From the NCBI GenBank assembly GCA_041484845.1, contig JBGPIK010000372.1, positions 1-6,813 on the forward strand: a stretch of 6,813 bases of DNA, in the 5' to 3' direction. The notes beneath the pieces are model-generated. The model had not been told where the DNA came from, did no database searches, and worked only from the letters and a program-made list of their open reading frames with translations. Positions 1 through 6,442 of this stretch are shown piece after piece (within the stretch, counting starts at the first letter, position 1; every line of letters begins with the position of its first letter). Source of the stretch: JBGPIK01 sp041484845. Its GTDB lineage: Bacteria; Desulfobacterota; Binatia; UBA9968. The translations under genes were made by a program, and so were the position numbers.

Positions 1-177
1 ACGGCCTTCCACCGCTCCGTTCAAATCCACGATATGAATAAACGTCGCGCCTTGTTCCCGCCAATGACGCGCTGCATCCACCGGCTTATCGAAATAGACT
101 GTTTCTTTGTCCATCTCGCCTTGAAACAGTCGGACGCAGCGTCCGTCTTTGATATCGATGGCGGGAATGATCAGCAT
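1..177 (-). CDS. hisA: HisA, phosphoribosylformimino-5-aminoimidazole carboxamide ribotide isomerase (N-terminal part, runs off window)
   Basis: Only the first 59 codons are present, with the rest beyond base 1. The translation begins MLIIPAIDIKDGRCVRLFQG, the classic HisA first strand. The Asp in PAIDIKDG is the family's catalytic aspartate (residue 8), and HIVDLNGA (48-55) is the second conserved strand of the (beta/alpha)8 barrel. HisA isomerises ProFAR to PRFAR, the substrate of the HisH/HisF synthase, in cytoplasmic histidine biosynthesis. HisF shares the fold, but its N-terminus normally reads like 'RIIPCLDVKDGRVVKG', so HisA is the better call. The ATG is only 4 bases after the hisH stop, and the weak ribosome site (AAGAG) lies at the end of hisH, which suggests translational coupling. 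No frameshift is visible in the fragment. Confidence 0.96.
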   Translation of the reverse strand, partial: MLIIPAIDIKDGRCVRLFQGEMDKETVYFDKPVDAARHWREQGATFIHIVDLNGAVEGR

Positions 178-181
178 ACTC

Positions 182-796
182 TTAGTTTGATGTGACGAAG
201 CGGCCGAAGTTGGCAAGGATGCGCAACCCTAGCTCTTGGCTCTTTTCAGGATGAAACTGGCAGGCAAAAAGATTGTCAGTGGCAATGCTCGAAACAAACG
301 GGTTGCCGTAATCGGTGGTCGTGGCAACCACCGATGAATCTTCCGGAACGACGTAGAAGGAATGAACGAAGTAAACGTAATCGCCGCTGGAAAGTCCTTC
401 TAAAAACAGCGAGTCCTTTTTCTTTTCGATCCGATTCCAACCCATATGCGGAACTTTCAGGTCGTGATTCGGATGAAAGCCCACGACATTCCCTGCGAAC
501 AGATTTAATCCCTTCTGCTTGCCGAACTCCTCGCTTTCGGAGAAGAGCAACTGAAATCCAAGGCAAATTCCAAGGAACGGCTTTTTGCGCACGATTTGAC
601 GAATCGGCTCAATCAGTCCCAAGCGAGTCAGATTTTCCATGCAAGCATGAAACGCGCCGACGCCGGGCAGAACCACGCCTCTCGCTGACATGATTTTTTC
701 CACGTCCCGGGTCACTTCAGCCTCAAAGCCGACGCGCTCGAAACCCTTCTGCACGCTCCGAAGATTGCCCATGCCGTAGTCGATAATGGCGATCAT
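182..796 (-). CDS. hisH: HisH, glutamine amidotransferase subunit of imidazole glycerol phosphate synthase
   Basis: A 204-residue class I glutamine amidotransferase, the usual HisH length. HisH hydrolyses glutamine and channels ammonia to HisF, which makes imidazole glycerol phosphate and AICAR from PRFAR. Visible motifs are the N-terminal IIDYGMGNLRSV (4-15), the oxyanion-region PGVGAF (44-49), the nucleophile elbow GICLGFQ with Cys78 (76-82), VPHMGWN (115-121), and QFHPEKS with His182 and Glu184 completing the Cys-His-Glu triad. The chosen ATG gives the canonical MIAIIDYGMGN start. Upstream is an 83-base gap after hisB filled by 8-base repeats and a hairpin. No Shine-Dalgarno sequence is visible in the 20 bases before the ATG, which is odd among its neighbours. 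It ends 4 bases before hisA. The partner hisF is not in the window and probably follows hisA (inference). Confidence 0.98.
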   Translation of the reverse strand: MIAIIDYGMGNLRSVQKGFERVGFEAEVTRDVEKIMSARGVVLPGVGAFHACMENLTRLGLIEPIRQIVRKKPFLGICLGFQLLFSESEEFGKQKGLNLFAGNVVGFHPNHDLKVPHMGWNRIEKKKDSLFLEGLSSGDYVYFVHSFYVVPEDSSVVATTTDYGNPFVSSIATDNLFACQFHPEKSQELGLRILANFGRFVTSN

Positions 797-879
797 AGTG
801 TTGAAAGAGGCTGGAGTACTGGAGTGCTACTTTAAAACCCAATACTCCAATACTCCGTCACTCCAACACTCCATTTATT
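797..879 (-). repeat. hisB-hisH intergenic tandem 8-base repeats forming a hairpin
   Basis: On the plus strand the word ACTCC recurs at exactly 8-base steps at 844, 852, 860 and 868. The complementary word GGAGT occurs at 813 and 821, also 8 bases apart. Read as hisB-hisH mRNA, four GGAGTnnn units are followed by two ACTCC-type units. Bases 856-844 (GGAGTATTGGAGT) can pair with 825-813 (ACTCCAGTACTCC) over 13 bp with one G-U pair and an 18-base loop. Because there are four copies on one side, the fold could also slip by 8 or 16 bases. The GGAG cores resemble Shine-Dalgarno sequences. There is no clear U tract, so it is not a standard intrinsic terminator. It could be a dispersed intergenic repeat, an expanding short tandem repeat, or a control hairpin for hisH. 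The function is unknown. Confidence 0.8.
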
Positions 880-1467
880 TTACAGGCTCCCCTTCGTTGA
901 GAGGACTCCCTGAACTCGCGGGTCCAGCTGTGTAGCCGCATCCAGCGCGCGCGCGAAAGCTTTGAAGCACGCCTCGATGATGTGATGCGGGTTTTCGCCC
1001 CGGATCAGATCGATGTGCAGGTTCATCCCGAGCTGGTTGGCAAAAGCCTGAAAAAACTCATGCGGCAAATCGGTGTCGAAATCACCGACGCGCCCGGGCC
1101 GAATCTTCACCTGATAAGAAAGATAAGGCCGGCCGCTCAGATCCACGACCACCTTCGCCAATGTTTCGTCCAACGGGCAACTGGCCTCACCGAATCGGCG
1201 AATGCCGTGTTTATCTCCCAACGCTTTTTTAAAGGTTTCCCCGAGCGTTAGGCCGACGTCTTCCACCGTGTGATGATAATCGACCTCGATATCGCCCTTC
1301 GCCTGGATATTGATATCGAACAATCCATGGCGCGTGAAGATGTCGAGCATGTGGTCAAAAAAGGGCATGCCGGTTTCAATCTCAGCTTTTCCGGCGCCAT
1401 CTAGATTTAAAGCGACGCTAATCTCGGTCTCTTTGGTCTTCCGCTCGGTCTTCCCCGTCCGTCCCAT
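880..1467 (-). CDS. hisB: HisB, imidazoleglycerol-phosphate dehydratase
   Basis: A 195-residue monofunctional IGP dehydratase, the length typical of bacteria without the fused HisB phosphatase domain. It dehydrates imidazole glycerol phosphate to imidazole acetol phosphate using two manganese ions. The duplicated fold's metal motifs are visible: FFDHML (36-41, His39), DYHHTVED (63-70, His65, His66, Glu69), a CPLDET segment (97-102), HEFFQ (136-140, His136) and GENPHHIIEA (157-166, His161, His162, Glu165). The ATG lies 7 bases downstream of a perfect AAGGAG (1475-1480) that overlaps the two stop codons of hisD, so ribosome reloading from hisD is likely. A separate histidinol-phosphate phosphatase must be encoded elsewhere. 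The 83-base repeat region follows the TAA stop. Confidence 0.98.
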   Translation of the reverse strand: MGRTGKTERKTKETEISVALNLDGAGKAEIETGMPFFDHMLDIFTRHGLFDINIQAKGDIEVDYHHTVEDVGLTLGETFKKALGDKHGIRRFGEASCPLDETLAKVVVDLSGRPYLSYQVKIRPGRVGDFDTDLPHEFFQAFANQLGMNLHIDLIRGENPHHIIEACFKAFARALDAATQLDPRVQGVLSTKGSL

Positions 1468-1481
1468 ACTCTCTCTCCTTA

Positions 1482-2768
1482 TTACTCGAAGCGGGCCTCT
1501 ACGGCGCGCGCATGATCGTCGAGCCCCTCCAGCCGCGCCAAGTGCGTGATGCGCGGCGCCAATGAGCGCAACGCTCTTTTCTCCGCGCGGATGATCGTCG
1601 TGCGCTTGAGAAAGTCATACGTCCCCAAGGGGGAAAAAAAACGCGCGCTGCCGCCGGTAGGCAGCACATGATTAGGCCCGGCGAAATAATCGCCCAGCGG
1701 CGGCGCTGAATAGGGACCGATGAAAATAGCGCCGGCGTTGCGAATGACTCGCGCCCATTTCATCGGAGCCTTAACTAGGACTTCCACATGCTCGGGCGCA
1801 ATCGCGTTGGCAATTTCGACCATTTCTTTCAGCCCGCGCGCGACGATGATCGCCCCATACTTATCCAGAGCTTTGAGCGAAATCGCTTGGCGCTTGGTCG
1901 CGCGCAACTTGATGGTCAACGCGGCCTGCACTTTCTTGGCAACCGCCATCGAGGAGGTAACACACAAGGCAGCGGCCATCTCGTCGTGCTCTGCCTGGGA
2001 AAGCATATCCGCAGCAACATGATTGGGATCCGCGGTCGCGTCCGCTAAGAGCAGAATCTCGCTCGGCCCCGCAATGGAATCGATATTGACGTCGCCAAAC
2101 ACGAGGCGCTTGGCCGTCGCGACAAAAATATTTCCCGGACCGACGATCTTGTCGACTTTCGGGATACTCGCGGTGCCGAACGCCAACGCCGCAATCGCTT
2201 GCGCTCCACCCACGCGAAAAATCCGGTCCACACCGGCAATTTTGGCCGCGGCGAGAATAATGGCGCCATCCCTGCCGATGGGCGAGGTCATGATAATTTC
2301 TTTTACGCCGGCCACTTTCGCCGGCAGCACATTCATCAACACCGTGGAGGGATAGGAAGCTTTGCCGCCGGGGACGTAAACACCGACGCGCTCCAACGGC
2401 GAAATCCTCTGCCCAAGCAAAATCCCCAGCGCATCGCGATATTGCCAACTCTTCTGCAGCTGGCGCCGGTGGAAAACCATGATTCTTTTCGCCGCAAGCC
2501 GCAGCGTAGCGAGATCTTTGGCCGGCGTTTTCTCCATTGCATCCCGGATCTCGCCCTCTTTCACCTCAACGCTCGCTGGAGTTAGTCGCATGCCGTCGTA
2601 AAGCTTCGTATAACGAAATAAGGCCCGATCGCCTTGCCGGCGCACCGCGCCGACGATCTCCGCGACGCGCTGTTCGATATCGCCTTCGTGATTTCCGCGA
2701 CGCGCCAGTATTTTGGCAATCAAGCTGCGGTAAGCCGCATCGGTGGTCTTGACGATCCTGATCTCCAT
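1482..2768 (-). CDS. hisD: HisD, histidinol dehydrogenase
   Basis: A 428-residue zinc enzyme that oxidises L-histidinol to L-histidine in two NAD-dependent steps, the end of the pathway. Key residues fall at almost the same numbers as in E. coli HisD: Gln258 and His261 in LSQAEHDE, the catalytic pair Glu326 and His327 in APEHVE, Asp360 in GDYFAGPNHVLPTGG with His367, and Glu414 and His419 near the C-terminus (LEGLDDHA). YVPGG (131-135), GPGN (210-213) and AGPSE (233-237) are also present. The frame is open further upstream to 2909, but the ATG at 2768 gives the normal length, follows the murA stop by 16 bases and has CAGGA 7 bases upstream. It ends in tandem in-frame TAA TAA stops. hisG, often placed directly before hisD in this gene order, is absent. 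Confidence 0.98.
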   Translation of the reverse strand: MEIRIVKTTDAAYRSLIAKILARRGNHEGDIEQRVAEIVGAVRRQGDRALFRYTKLYDGMRLTPASVEVKEGEIRDAMEKTPAKDLATLRLAAKRIMVFHRRQLQKSWQYRDALGILLGQRISPLERVGVYVPGGKASYPSTVLMNVLPAKVAGVKEIIMTSPIGRDGAIILAAAKIAGVDRIFRVGGAQAIAALAFGTASIPKVDKIVGPGNIFVATAKRLVFGDVNIDSIAGPSEILLLADATADPNHVAADMLSQAEHDEMAAALCVTSSMAVAKKVQAALTIKLRATKRQAISLKALDKYGAIIVARGLKEMVEIANAIAPEHVEVLVKAPMKWARVIRNAGAIFIGPYSAPPLGDYFAGPNHVLPTGGSARFFSPLGTYDFLKRTTIIRAEKRALRSLAPRITHLARLEGLDDHARAVEARFE

Positions 2769-2784
2769 TGCCAATTCCTGCGCC

Positions 2785-4053
2785 TCAGCCCTTGACTCTC
2801 TGAATGGCGGCGCCCAGCTGCGAGAGCTTGCGTTCGATGTGTTCGTAACCGCGGTCCAGATGATAAACGCGAGAGATCTCCGTGGCTCCGGTGGCAACCA
2901 GACCCGCAAGCACCAGAGACACGCTGGCTCGTAAGTCCGTCGCCATCACCGGAGCGCCGGATAGTTGCTTCACGCCGCGAACTACGGCCCGGTTACCTTC
3001 CAAGCGAATATCCGCACCCATGCGGTTCAGTTCTAAAGCATGCATGAAACGGTTTTCGAAAATCGTTTCTGTGATCACGCTGGCGCCATCCGCCACGGAC
3101 ATGAGAACCATAATCTGCGCTTGCAAATCGGTGGGAAAGCCGGGATAGGGTAGCGTCGTGACGTCAACGCTTTTGATTTTCTTGCCGCCTTTGACTCTCA
3201 CGCTGTTCTCATCTGCAACGACGTCGACCCCCGCTTCTTTCAGTTTGATCAAAAAAGCGTCGAGGTGTGCCGGGCGTGCTCCGGTAACCCGCACATCTCC
3301 ATCCGTGAGTGCTCCCGCGATCACGAAGCTGGCCGCCTCGATGCGATCCGGAATCACGCGGTGCTGCACGCCGCGCAGCGCGCTCACGCCTTCGATGCGG
3401 ACGATATCTGTGCCAGCGCCTTGGACGTTGGCTCCCATCTTATTCAGCGCGGATGCCAGATCTTCAATCTCCGGTTCCTTCGCCGCATTTTCGATTACGC
3501 TGACACCATCGGCCAGAGTTGCCGCCATCATAATATTTTCCGTCGCGCCGACCGAGGGGAGATCGAGATAGATTTTCGCGCCGTGAAGCCGTCTCGCTTT
3601 CGCCTCCACGTAACCATGCTGTTGCTCGATCGCGGCTCCCATCGCTTCCAATCCTTTGAGATGGAGATTGACCGGGCGGGCTCCAATGGCGCAACCTCCG
3701 GGCGTAGAAACTCGCGCCTCGCCAAAGCGGGCGACCAGCGGTCCCAAAACCAAAAAGGATGCGCGCATCGTCTTGACGAGTTCGTAAGGCGCTTCAAGCC
3801 TAGCTATGCTTCCGGCGTGCAAAGCGAGATCGTCCGACCCGTTAGCCCACGCTTCTTTCTCTGCCTTGACGCCAAGACCGCCCAGCAACTTCAGCGTCGT
3901 GTGGATATCGGCCAGGTCGGGTATTCCCTGGTAAACACAAGGCTCCGATGTCAGTAGCGATGAGATCAATACCGGCAACGCCGCATTTTTGGATCCACTG
4001 ACCGCCACCTCTCCGATCAACCGCCGGCCGCCTTCGATGATGATTTTATCCAC
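2785..4053 (-). CDS. murA: MurA, UDP-N-acetylglucosamine 1-carboxyvinyltransferase
   Basis: A 422-residue EPSP-synthase-fold enzyme of the cytoplasm that transfers enolpyruvate from PEP to UDP-GlcNAc, the first committed step of peptidoglycan synthesis. Visible sites are SGSKNAALP with Lys22 and Asn23, the active-site loop TPGGCAIGARP with Cys121 (equivalent to E. coli Cys115, so fosfomycin sensitivity would be expected), FPTD with Asp309 as the likely general base, ATDLRAS (371-377) and HLDRGYEHIE with Arg401. I chose the GTG at 4053. It gives the family-typical start DKIIIEGG, has AAAGG 8 bases upstream, and overlaps the prmC stop by 8 bases. An ATG at 4083 in the same frame would add 10 residues and a 38-base overlap, and cannot be excluded. 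hisD follows after 16 bases. The enzyme is unrelated in function to its translation and histidine neighbours. Confidence 0.97.
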   Translation of the reverse strand: MDKIIIEGGRRLIGEVAVSGSKNAALPVLISSLLTSEPCVYQGIPDLADIHTTLKLLGGLGVKAEKEAWANGSDDLALHAGSIARLEAPYELVKTMRASFLVLGPLVARFGEARVSTPGGCAIGARPVNLHLKGLEAMGAAIEQQHGYVEAKARRLHGAKIYLDLPSVGATENIMMAATLADGVSVIENAAKEPEIEDLASALNKMGANVQGAGTDIVRIEGVSALRGVQHRVIPDRIEAASFVIAGALTDGDVRVTGARPAHLDAFLIKLKEAGVDVVADENSVRVKGGKKIKSVDVTTLPYPGFPTDLQAQIMVLMSVADGASVITETIFENRFMHALELNRMGADIRLEGNRAVVRGVKQLSGAPVMATDLRASVSLVLAGLVATGATEISRVYHLDRGYEHIERKLSQLGAAIQRVKG

Positions 4054-4999
4054 GGTCCGAGCCTTTCGCGGCAGGTTCGGCAAGCGATAACTTTCTGGTG
4101 GCCATCACGCGATCTTTGCCGGCATAGTCCCGCGATAGCGTAGCCGTCTCAAAGCCGCCCGCGTTCGCAAAAATCTGCGCAGCGGCTTCTCCCATCGCGT
4201 CAGCGATCTCAAGCACGACATGGCCCGTAGCCGTGAGGTAGCTACGACATTGACTTGCAATGCGGCGATAGATGTCAAGCCCATCTCTCCCGCCATCCAA
4301 TGCCGCCATCGGTTCCCATTCGCGGATCTCAGGTTCGAGCTTGGCCACATCTGCACTGCGAACGTACGGCGGATTGGCGACAATCAGATCGAAACTCTCC
4401 CGTTCCTCGGCCAGAGGCGCAAAAAGATCGCCATGTAAAAATCGAATCCGATGGGCCACTCCATGCCGTTCGGCGTTTGCGCGCGCAACCTGTAAAGCGG
4501 CGCTGGAAATATCGACCGCGCTGATTTGCGCCTCCGGCAGTTCCTTCGCCAGACAAACGGCGATAACCCCGCTGCCGGTGCCTAGGTCGACTATTTTCGC
4601 CCGCGACTTGAGCAGCTGCCGCGTTCGTTCGAGTACCGCCTCTACCAGCAATTCGGTTTCCGGGCGCGGAATGAGCACATCGGGGGTGACGCTAAAATCG
4701 AGCGACCAAAATTCCTTTCGGCCCGTGATATAGGCGAGCGGTTCGCGCCGGGCGCGCCGCCGTAGCAGTTCCCAAAACGGGTGCTCGGCCTCGGCTTTTA
4801 TCGTTTCATCAATCCGGAGATACAATTGCGCCTTGGCGATCCCGATCACGTGACGTAACAACACCTCCGCGTCGAGGCGCGGGCTTTCGATGGCGGCGAG
4901 GCTGAGGAATCGGCTGCCGTCCATCAGGCTCATGCCGAGCGCCGGCCGCGCGGCCCTGGGTGCTTGTTCTGTTTGGTTTTCCATCGCAACCCAAGGCAT
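4046..4999 (-). CDS. prmC: PrmC (HemK), peptide chain release factor N5-glutamine methyltransferase
   Basis: A 317-residue class I SAM-dependent methyltransferase that methylates the glutamine of the GGQ motif in RF1 and RF2, which speeds peptide release. The N-terminal helical substrate-binding domain includes IESPRLDAEVLL (38-48) and EPLAYITGRKEFW (86-98). PRPETELLV (111-119) leads into the Rossmann domain, with VDLGTGSG (137-144) as the SAM loop. ANPPYV (208-213) is the NPPY signature that holds the target glutamine amide. The ATG at 4999 shares its A with the TGA stop of prfA, so the two are probably translationally coupled. This start leaves about 20 extra poorly conserved N-terminal residues compared with E. 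coli PrmC, so a start at 4984 or slightly later is possible. A TTG at 5002 is a weaker option. Its stop overlaps murA. Confidence 0.97.
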   Translation of the reverse strand: MPWVAMENQTEQAPRAARPALGMSLMDGSRFLSLAAIESPRLDAEVLLRHVIGIAKAQLYLRIDETIKAEAEHPFWELLRRRARREPLAYITGRKEFWSLDFSVTPDVLIPRPETELLVEAVLERTRQLLKSRAKIVDLGTGSGVIAVCLAKELPEAQISAVDISSAALQVARANAERHGVAHRIRFLHGDLFAPLAEERESFDLIVANPPYVRSADVAKLEPEIREWEPMAALDGGRDGLDIYRRIASQCRSYLTATGHVVLEIADAMGEAAAQIFANAGGFETATLSRDYAGKDRVMATRKLSLAEPAAKGSDRG

Positions 5000-6063
5000 C
5001 AAGCCGTCGCTCTCAACGCTTCCGCCTGATAGTGAGTGATCAAGCCTTCCACCACCTCGTCGATCTGCCCCTCCATGATTCGATCGAGCTGATAAAGGGT
5101 GAGATTGATGCGGTGATCCGTCAATCGCCCCTGGGGAAAATTATAGGTTCGAATCCGCTCGCTGCGATCACCGCTTCCCACCATCGATTTTCGCGTCGCG
5201 GCGATTTCTGAGCGCTGCTCTTCCTGTTTTTTCTCCAACAGCCGCGCGCGCATAATCTTCATCCCCTTGGCGCGATTCTTGTGCTGCGACTTCTCATCCT
5301 GGCAAGAGACCACGATCCCGGTTGGTACATGCGTGATGCGCACTGCCGAGTCGGTGGTATTGACACTTTGCCCTCCCGGCCCCGATGAGCGGAATACATC
5401 GATGCGTATTTCTTTCGGGTCGATGTCGATTTCGACTTCGTCGGCTTCGGGCAACACGGCAACGGTGACCGCCGAAGTGTGAATCCGCCCTGAGCCTTCG
5501 GTTACGGGAACTCGCTGAACGCGGTGAACGCCACCTTCGAATTTCAGACGGCTGTAGGCTCCTTTACCCTCGACCATCATGATAATCTCTTTGAATCCGC
5601 CCAAGCCGGTCGGACTTGAGCTCAGAATTTCGACGCGCCAGCCGCGTGATTCCGCATAACGCGTATACATTCGGTAGAGCTCGCCGGCAAAAAGCGCCGC
5701 TTCATCACCACCCGTGCCGGCCCGTATTTCGATCAAAACGTTTTTGCTGTCATTGGGATCTTTAGGCAAAATGAGAAACCTGAGCCGGTTTTCCAGATCC
5801 TCTTTGCGCTCACGGAGTAGGTTTACCTCTTCCTTGGCCAGTTCCCTTATCGCTTCATCATTTTCTTCCAGGAGTTGACGGTTCTCCTGAATCTCTTGTT
5901 CCACTTTCCGCCATTCCCGATAGCGAGAGACGATCTCTTCCAATTCGGATCGCTCCTTGGCTAGCTTTGAATACTCCCTTTGCTGGCCCAAGAGTCGCGG
6001 GTCGGACATAAGGCGTTCCAGCTCTTCGTAGCGCTTTTCAACTGCGGCTAGTTTATCCAGCAT
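4999..6063 (-). CDS. prfA: RF1, peptide chain release factor 1
   Basis: A 354-residue class I release factor that reads UAA and UAG in the ribosomal A site and triggers peptidyl-tRNA hydrolysis. The helical N-terminal domain (about 1-100) is rich in Glu, Lys and Arg. VPVT (185-188) holds the PxT anticodon-like motif that marks RF1 rather than RF2 (which has SPF). SSGPGGQSVNTTDSAVR (226-242) holds the catalytic GGQ at 230-232, with Gln232 the target of PrmC, encoded next door. RAGTGGDEAALFAGELYRMY (114-133) is also typical. The ATG at 6063 gives the usual MLDKL start. A TTG at 6084 would add 7 residues. The start lacks a strong Shine-Dalgarno sequence (only GGAT about 12 bases upstream). The gene itself ends in TGA, which RF1 does not read. 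An intrinsic terminator separates it from rpmE. Confidence 0.98.
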   Translation of the reverse strand: MLDKLAAVEKRYEELERLMSDPRLLGQQREYSKLAKERSELEEIVSRYREWRKVEQEIQENRQLLEENDEAIRELAKEEVNLLRERKEDLENRLRFLILPKDPNDSKNVLIEIRAGTGGDEAALFAGELYRMYTRYAESRGWRVEILSSSPTGLGGFKEIIMMVEGKGAYSRLKFEGGVHRVQRVPVTEGSGRIHTSAVTVAVLPEADEVEIDIDPKEIRIDVFRSSGPGGQSVNTTDSAVRITHVPTGIVVSCQDEKSQHKNRAKGMKIMRARLLEKKQEEQRSEIAATRKSMVGSGDRSERIRTYNFPQGRLTDHRINLTLYQLDRIMEGQIDEVVEGLITHYQAEALRATA

Positions 6064-6099
6064 GTTTAATGAACGATCCGGCAATCATGGGTCAAGCAA

Positions 6100-6139
6100 T
6101 AAAAAAGGGCAAAGGGAGTGTTCTTACCCTTTGCCCTTT
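6100..6139 (-). terminator. Intrinsic terminator after rpmE
   Basis: In the minus-strand transcript, bases 6139-6127 and 6116-6104 form a perfect 13-bp stem (AAAGGGCAAAGGG with CCCTTTGCCCTTT) around a 10-base loop. The last three pairs and the following bases give a run of six U and then AUU, the standard rho-independent layout. The plus strand has only three T after the stem, so it works for minus-strand transcription. It lies about 30 bases after the rpmE stop and about 40 bases before prfA, so it should end or reduce transcription from the rpmE promoter into prfA. Confidence 0.9.
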
Positions 6140-6169
6140 CCTGTACCGCTTAAGTCTAGTAAATCACAT

Positions 6170-6391
6170 TCAGCCTTGCGTCTCCACTGAACTCTTCAGG
6201 CCGTATTTCTTTCTGAACTTTTCAACACGACCCGCTGCGTCAACCAGTTTTTGCTTGCCGGTAAAGAAAGGGTGACAGTGAGAACAGATATCCACGTGGA
6301 TCGTAGCCACGGTAGAACGGGTTTCGACGGTCGCGCCGCAAGCACAATGGATTGTCGCCTTCTTGTATTCTGGGTGAATTTTCTCTTTCAT
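6170..6391 (-). CDS. rpmE: Ribosomal protein L31 (bL31), zinc-binding type
   Basis: A 73-residue protein of the large ribosomal subunit that contributes to the bridge between subunits. It starts MKEKIHPEYK, as L31 proteins do. Cys16, Cys18, Cys36 and Cys39 (CACG and CSHCHPF) form the zinc site of the C+ form, so this is the zinc-dependent paralogue, not the cysteine-less one induced in zinc starvation. HPFFTGKQKLVDAAGRVEKFRKKY (40-63) is the conserved RNA-binding core. The frame is open upstream to 6448, but the ATG at 6391 matches the family start and follows AGAGGAAG (6394-6401) closely. A promoter sits just upstream and a terminator just downstream, so it can be expressed as a one-gene transcript. 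Confidence 0.98.
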   Translation of the reverse strand: MKEKIHPEYKKATIHCACGATVETRSTVATIHVDICSHCHPFFTGKQKLVDAAGRVEKFRKKYGLKSSVETQG

Positions 6392-6413
6392 AACTTCCTC
6401 TCGATGGACAAAT

Positions 6414-6442
6414 TTTATACCATATAGAATGACCGGCTTCAA
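6414..6442 (-). promoter_or_regulatory. rpmE: Sigma70-type promoter for rpmE
   Basis: On the minus strand, TTGAAG (6442-6437, 4 of 6 matches to TTGACA) and TATAAA (6419-6414, 5 of 6 matches to TATAAT) are separated by exactly 17 bases. Transcription would begin near 6407, giving a leader of about 16 bases that contains the rpmE ribosome site. The -35 lies inside one arm of an 8-base inverted repeat (6435-6442 with 6481-6488). This is a sequence match only. Confidence 0.65.

Noticed and set aside
1..177. HisF instead of HisA for the left-edge fragment
   Set aside because: The start MLIIPAIDIKDG and the DLNGA strand are HisA-like, while HisF normally has a PCLDVKDGRVVKG-type start.
1861..2448. 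195-codon minus-strand open frame within hisD
   Set aside because: It is an alternative frame of hisD, whose full-length product has all its catalytic and zinc residues. The alternative translation is Arg/Ser/Gly-rich with no family resemblance.
2769..2909. Upstream extension of the hisD frame by 47 codons
   Set aside because: It would overlap murA by more than 120 bases and exceed the family length. The ATG at 2768 has a good ribosome site and aligns with E. coli numbering.
3265..3957. 230-codon plus-strand open frame antisense to murA
   Set aside because: It lies wholly inside murA, has no recognisable domain or ribosome site, and several other plus-strand frames are also open here because of the codon composition of murA.
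6055..6088. Possible 11-codon leader peptide (ATG at 6088) overlapping the prfA start
   Set aside because: It has no ribosome site and is short enough to occur by chance. No regulatory codon run is seen.
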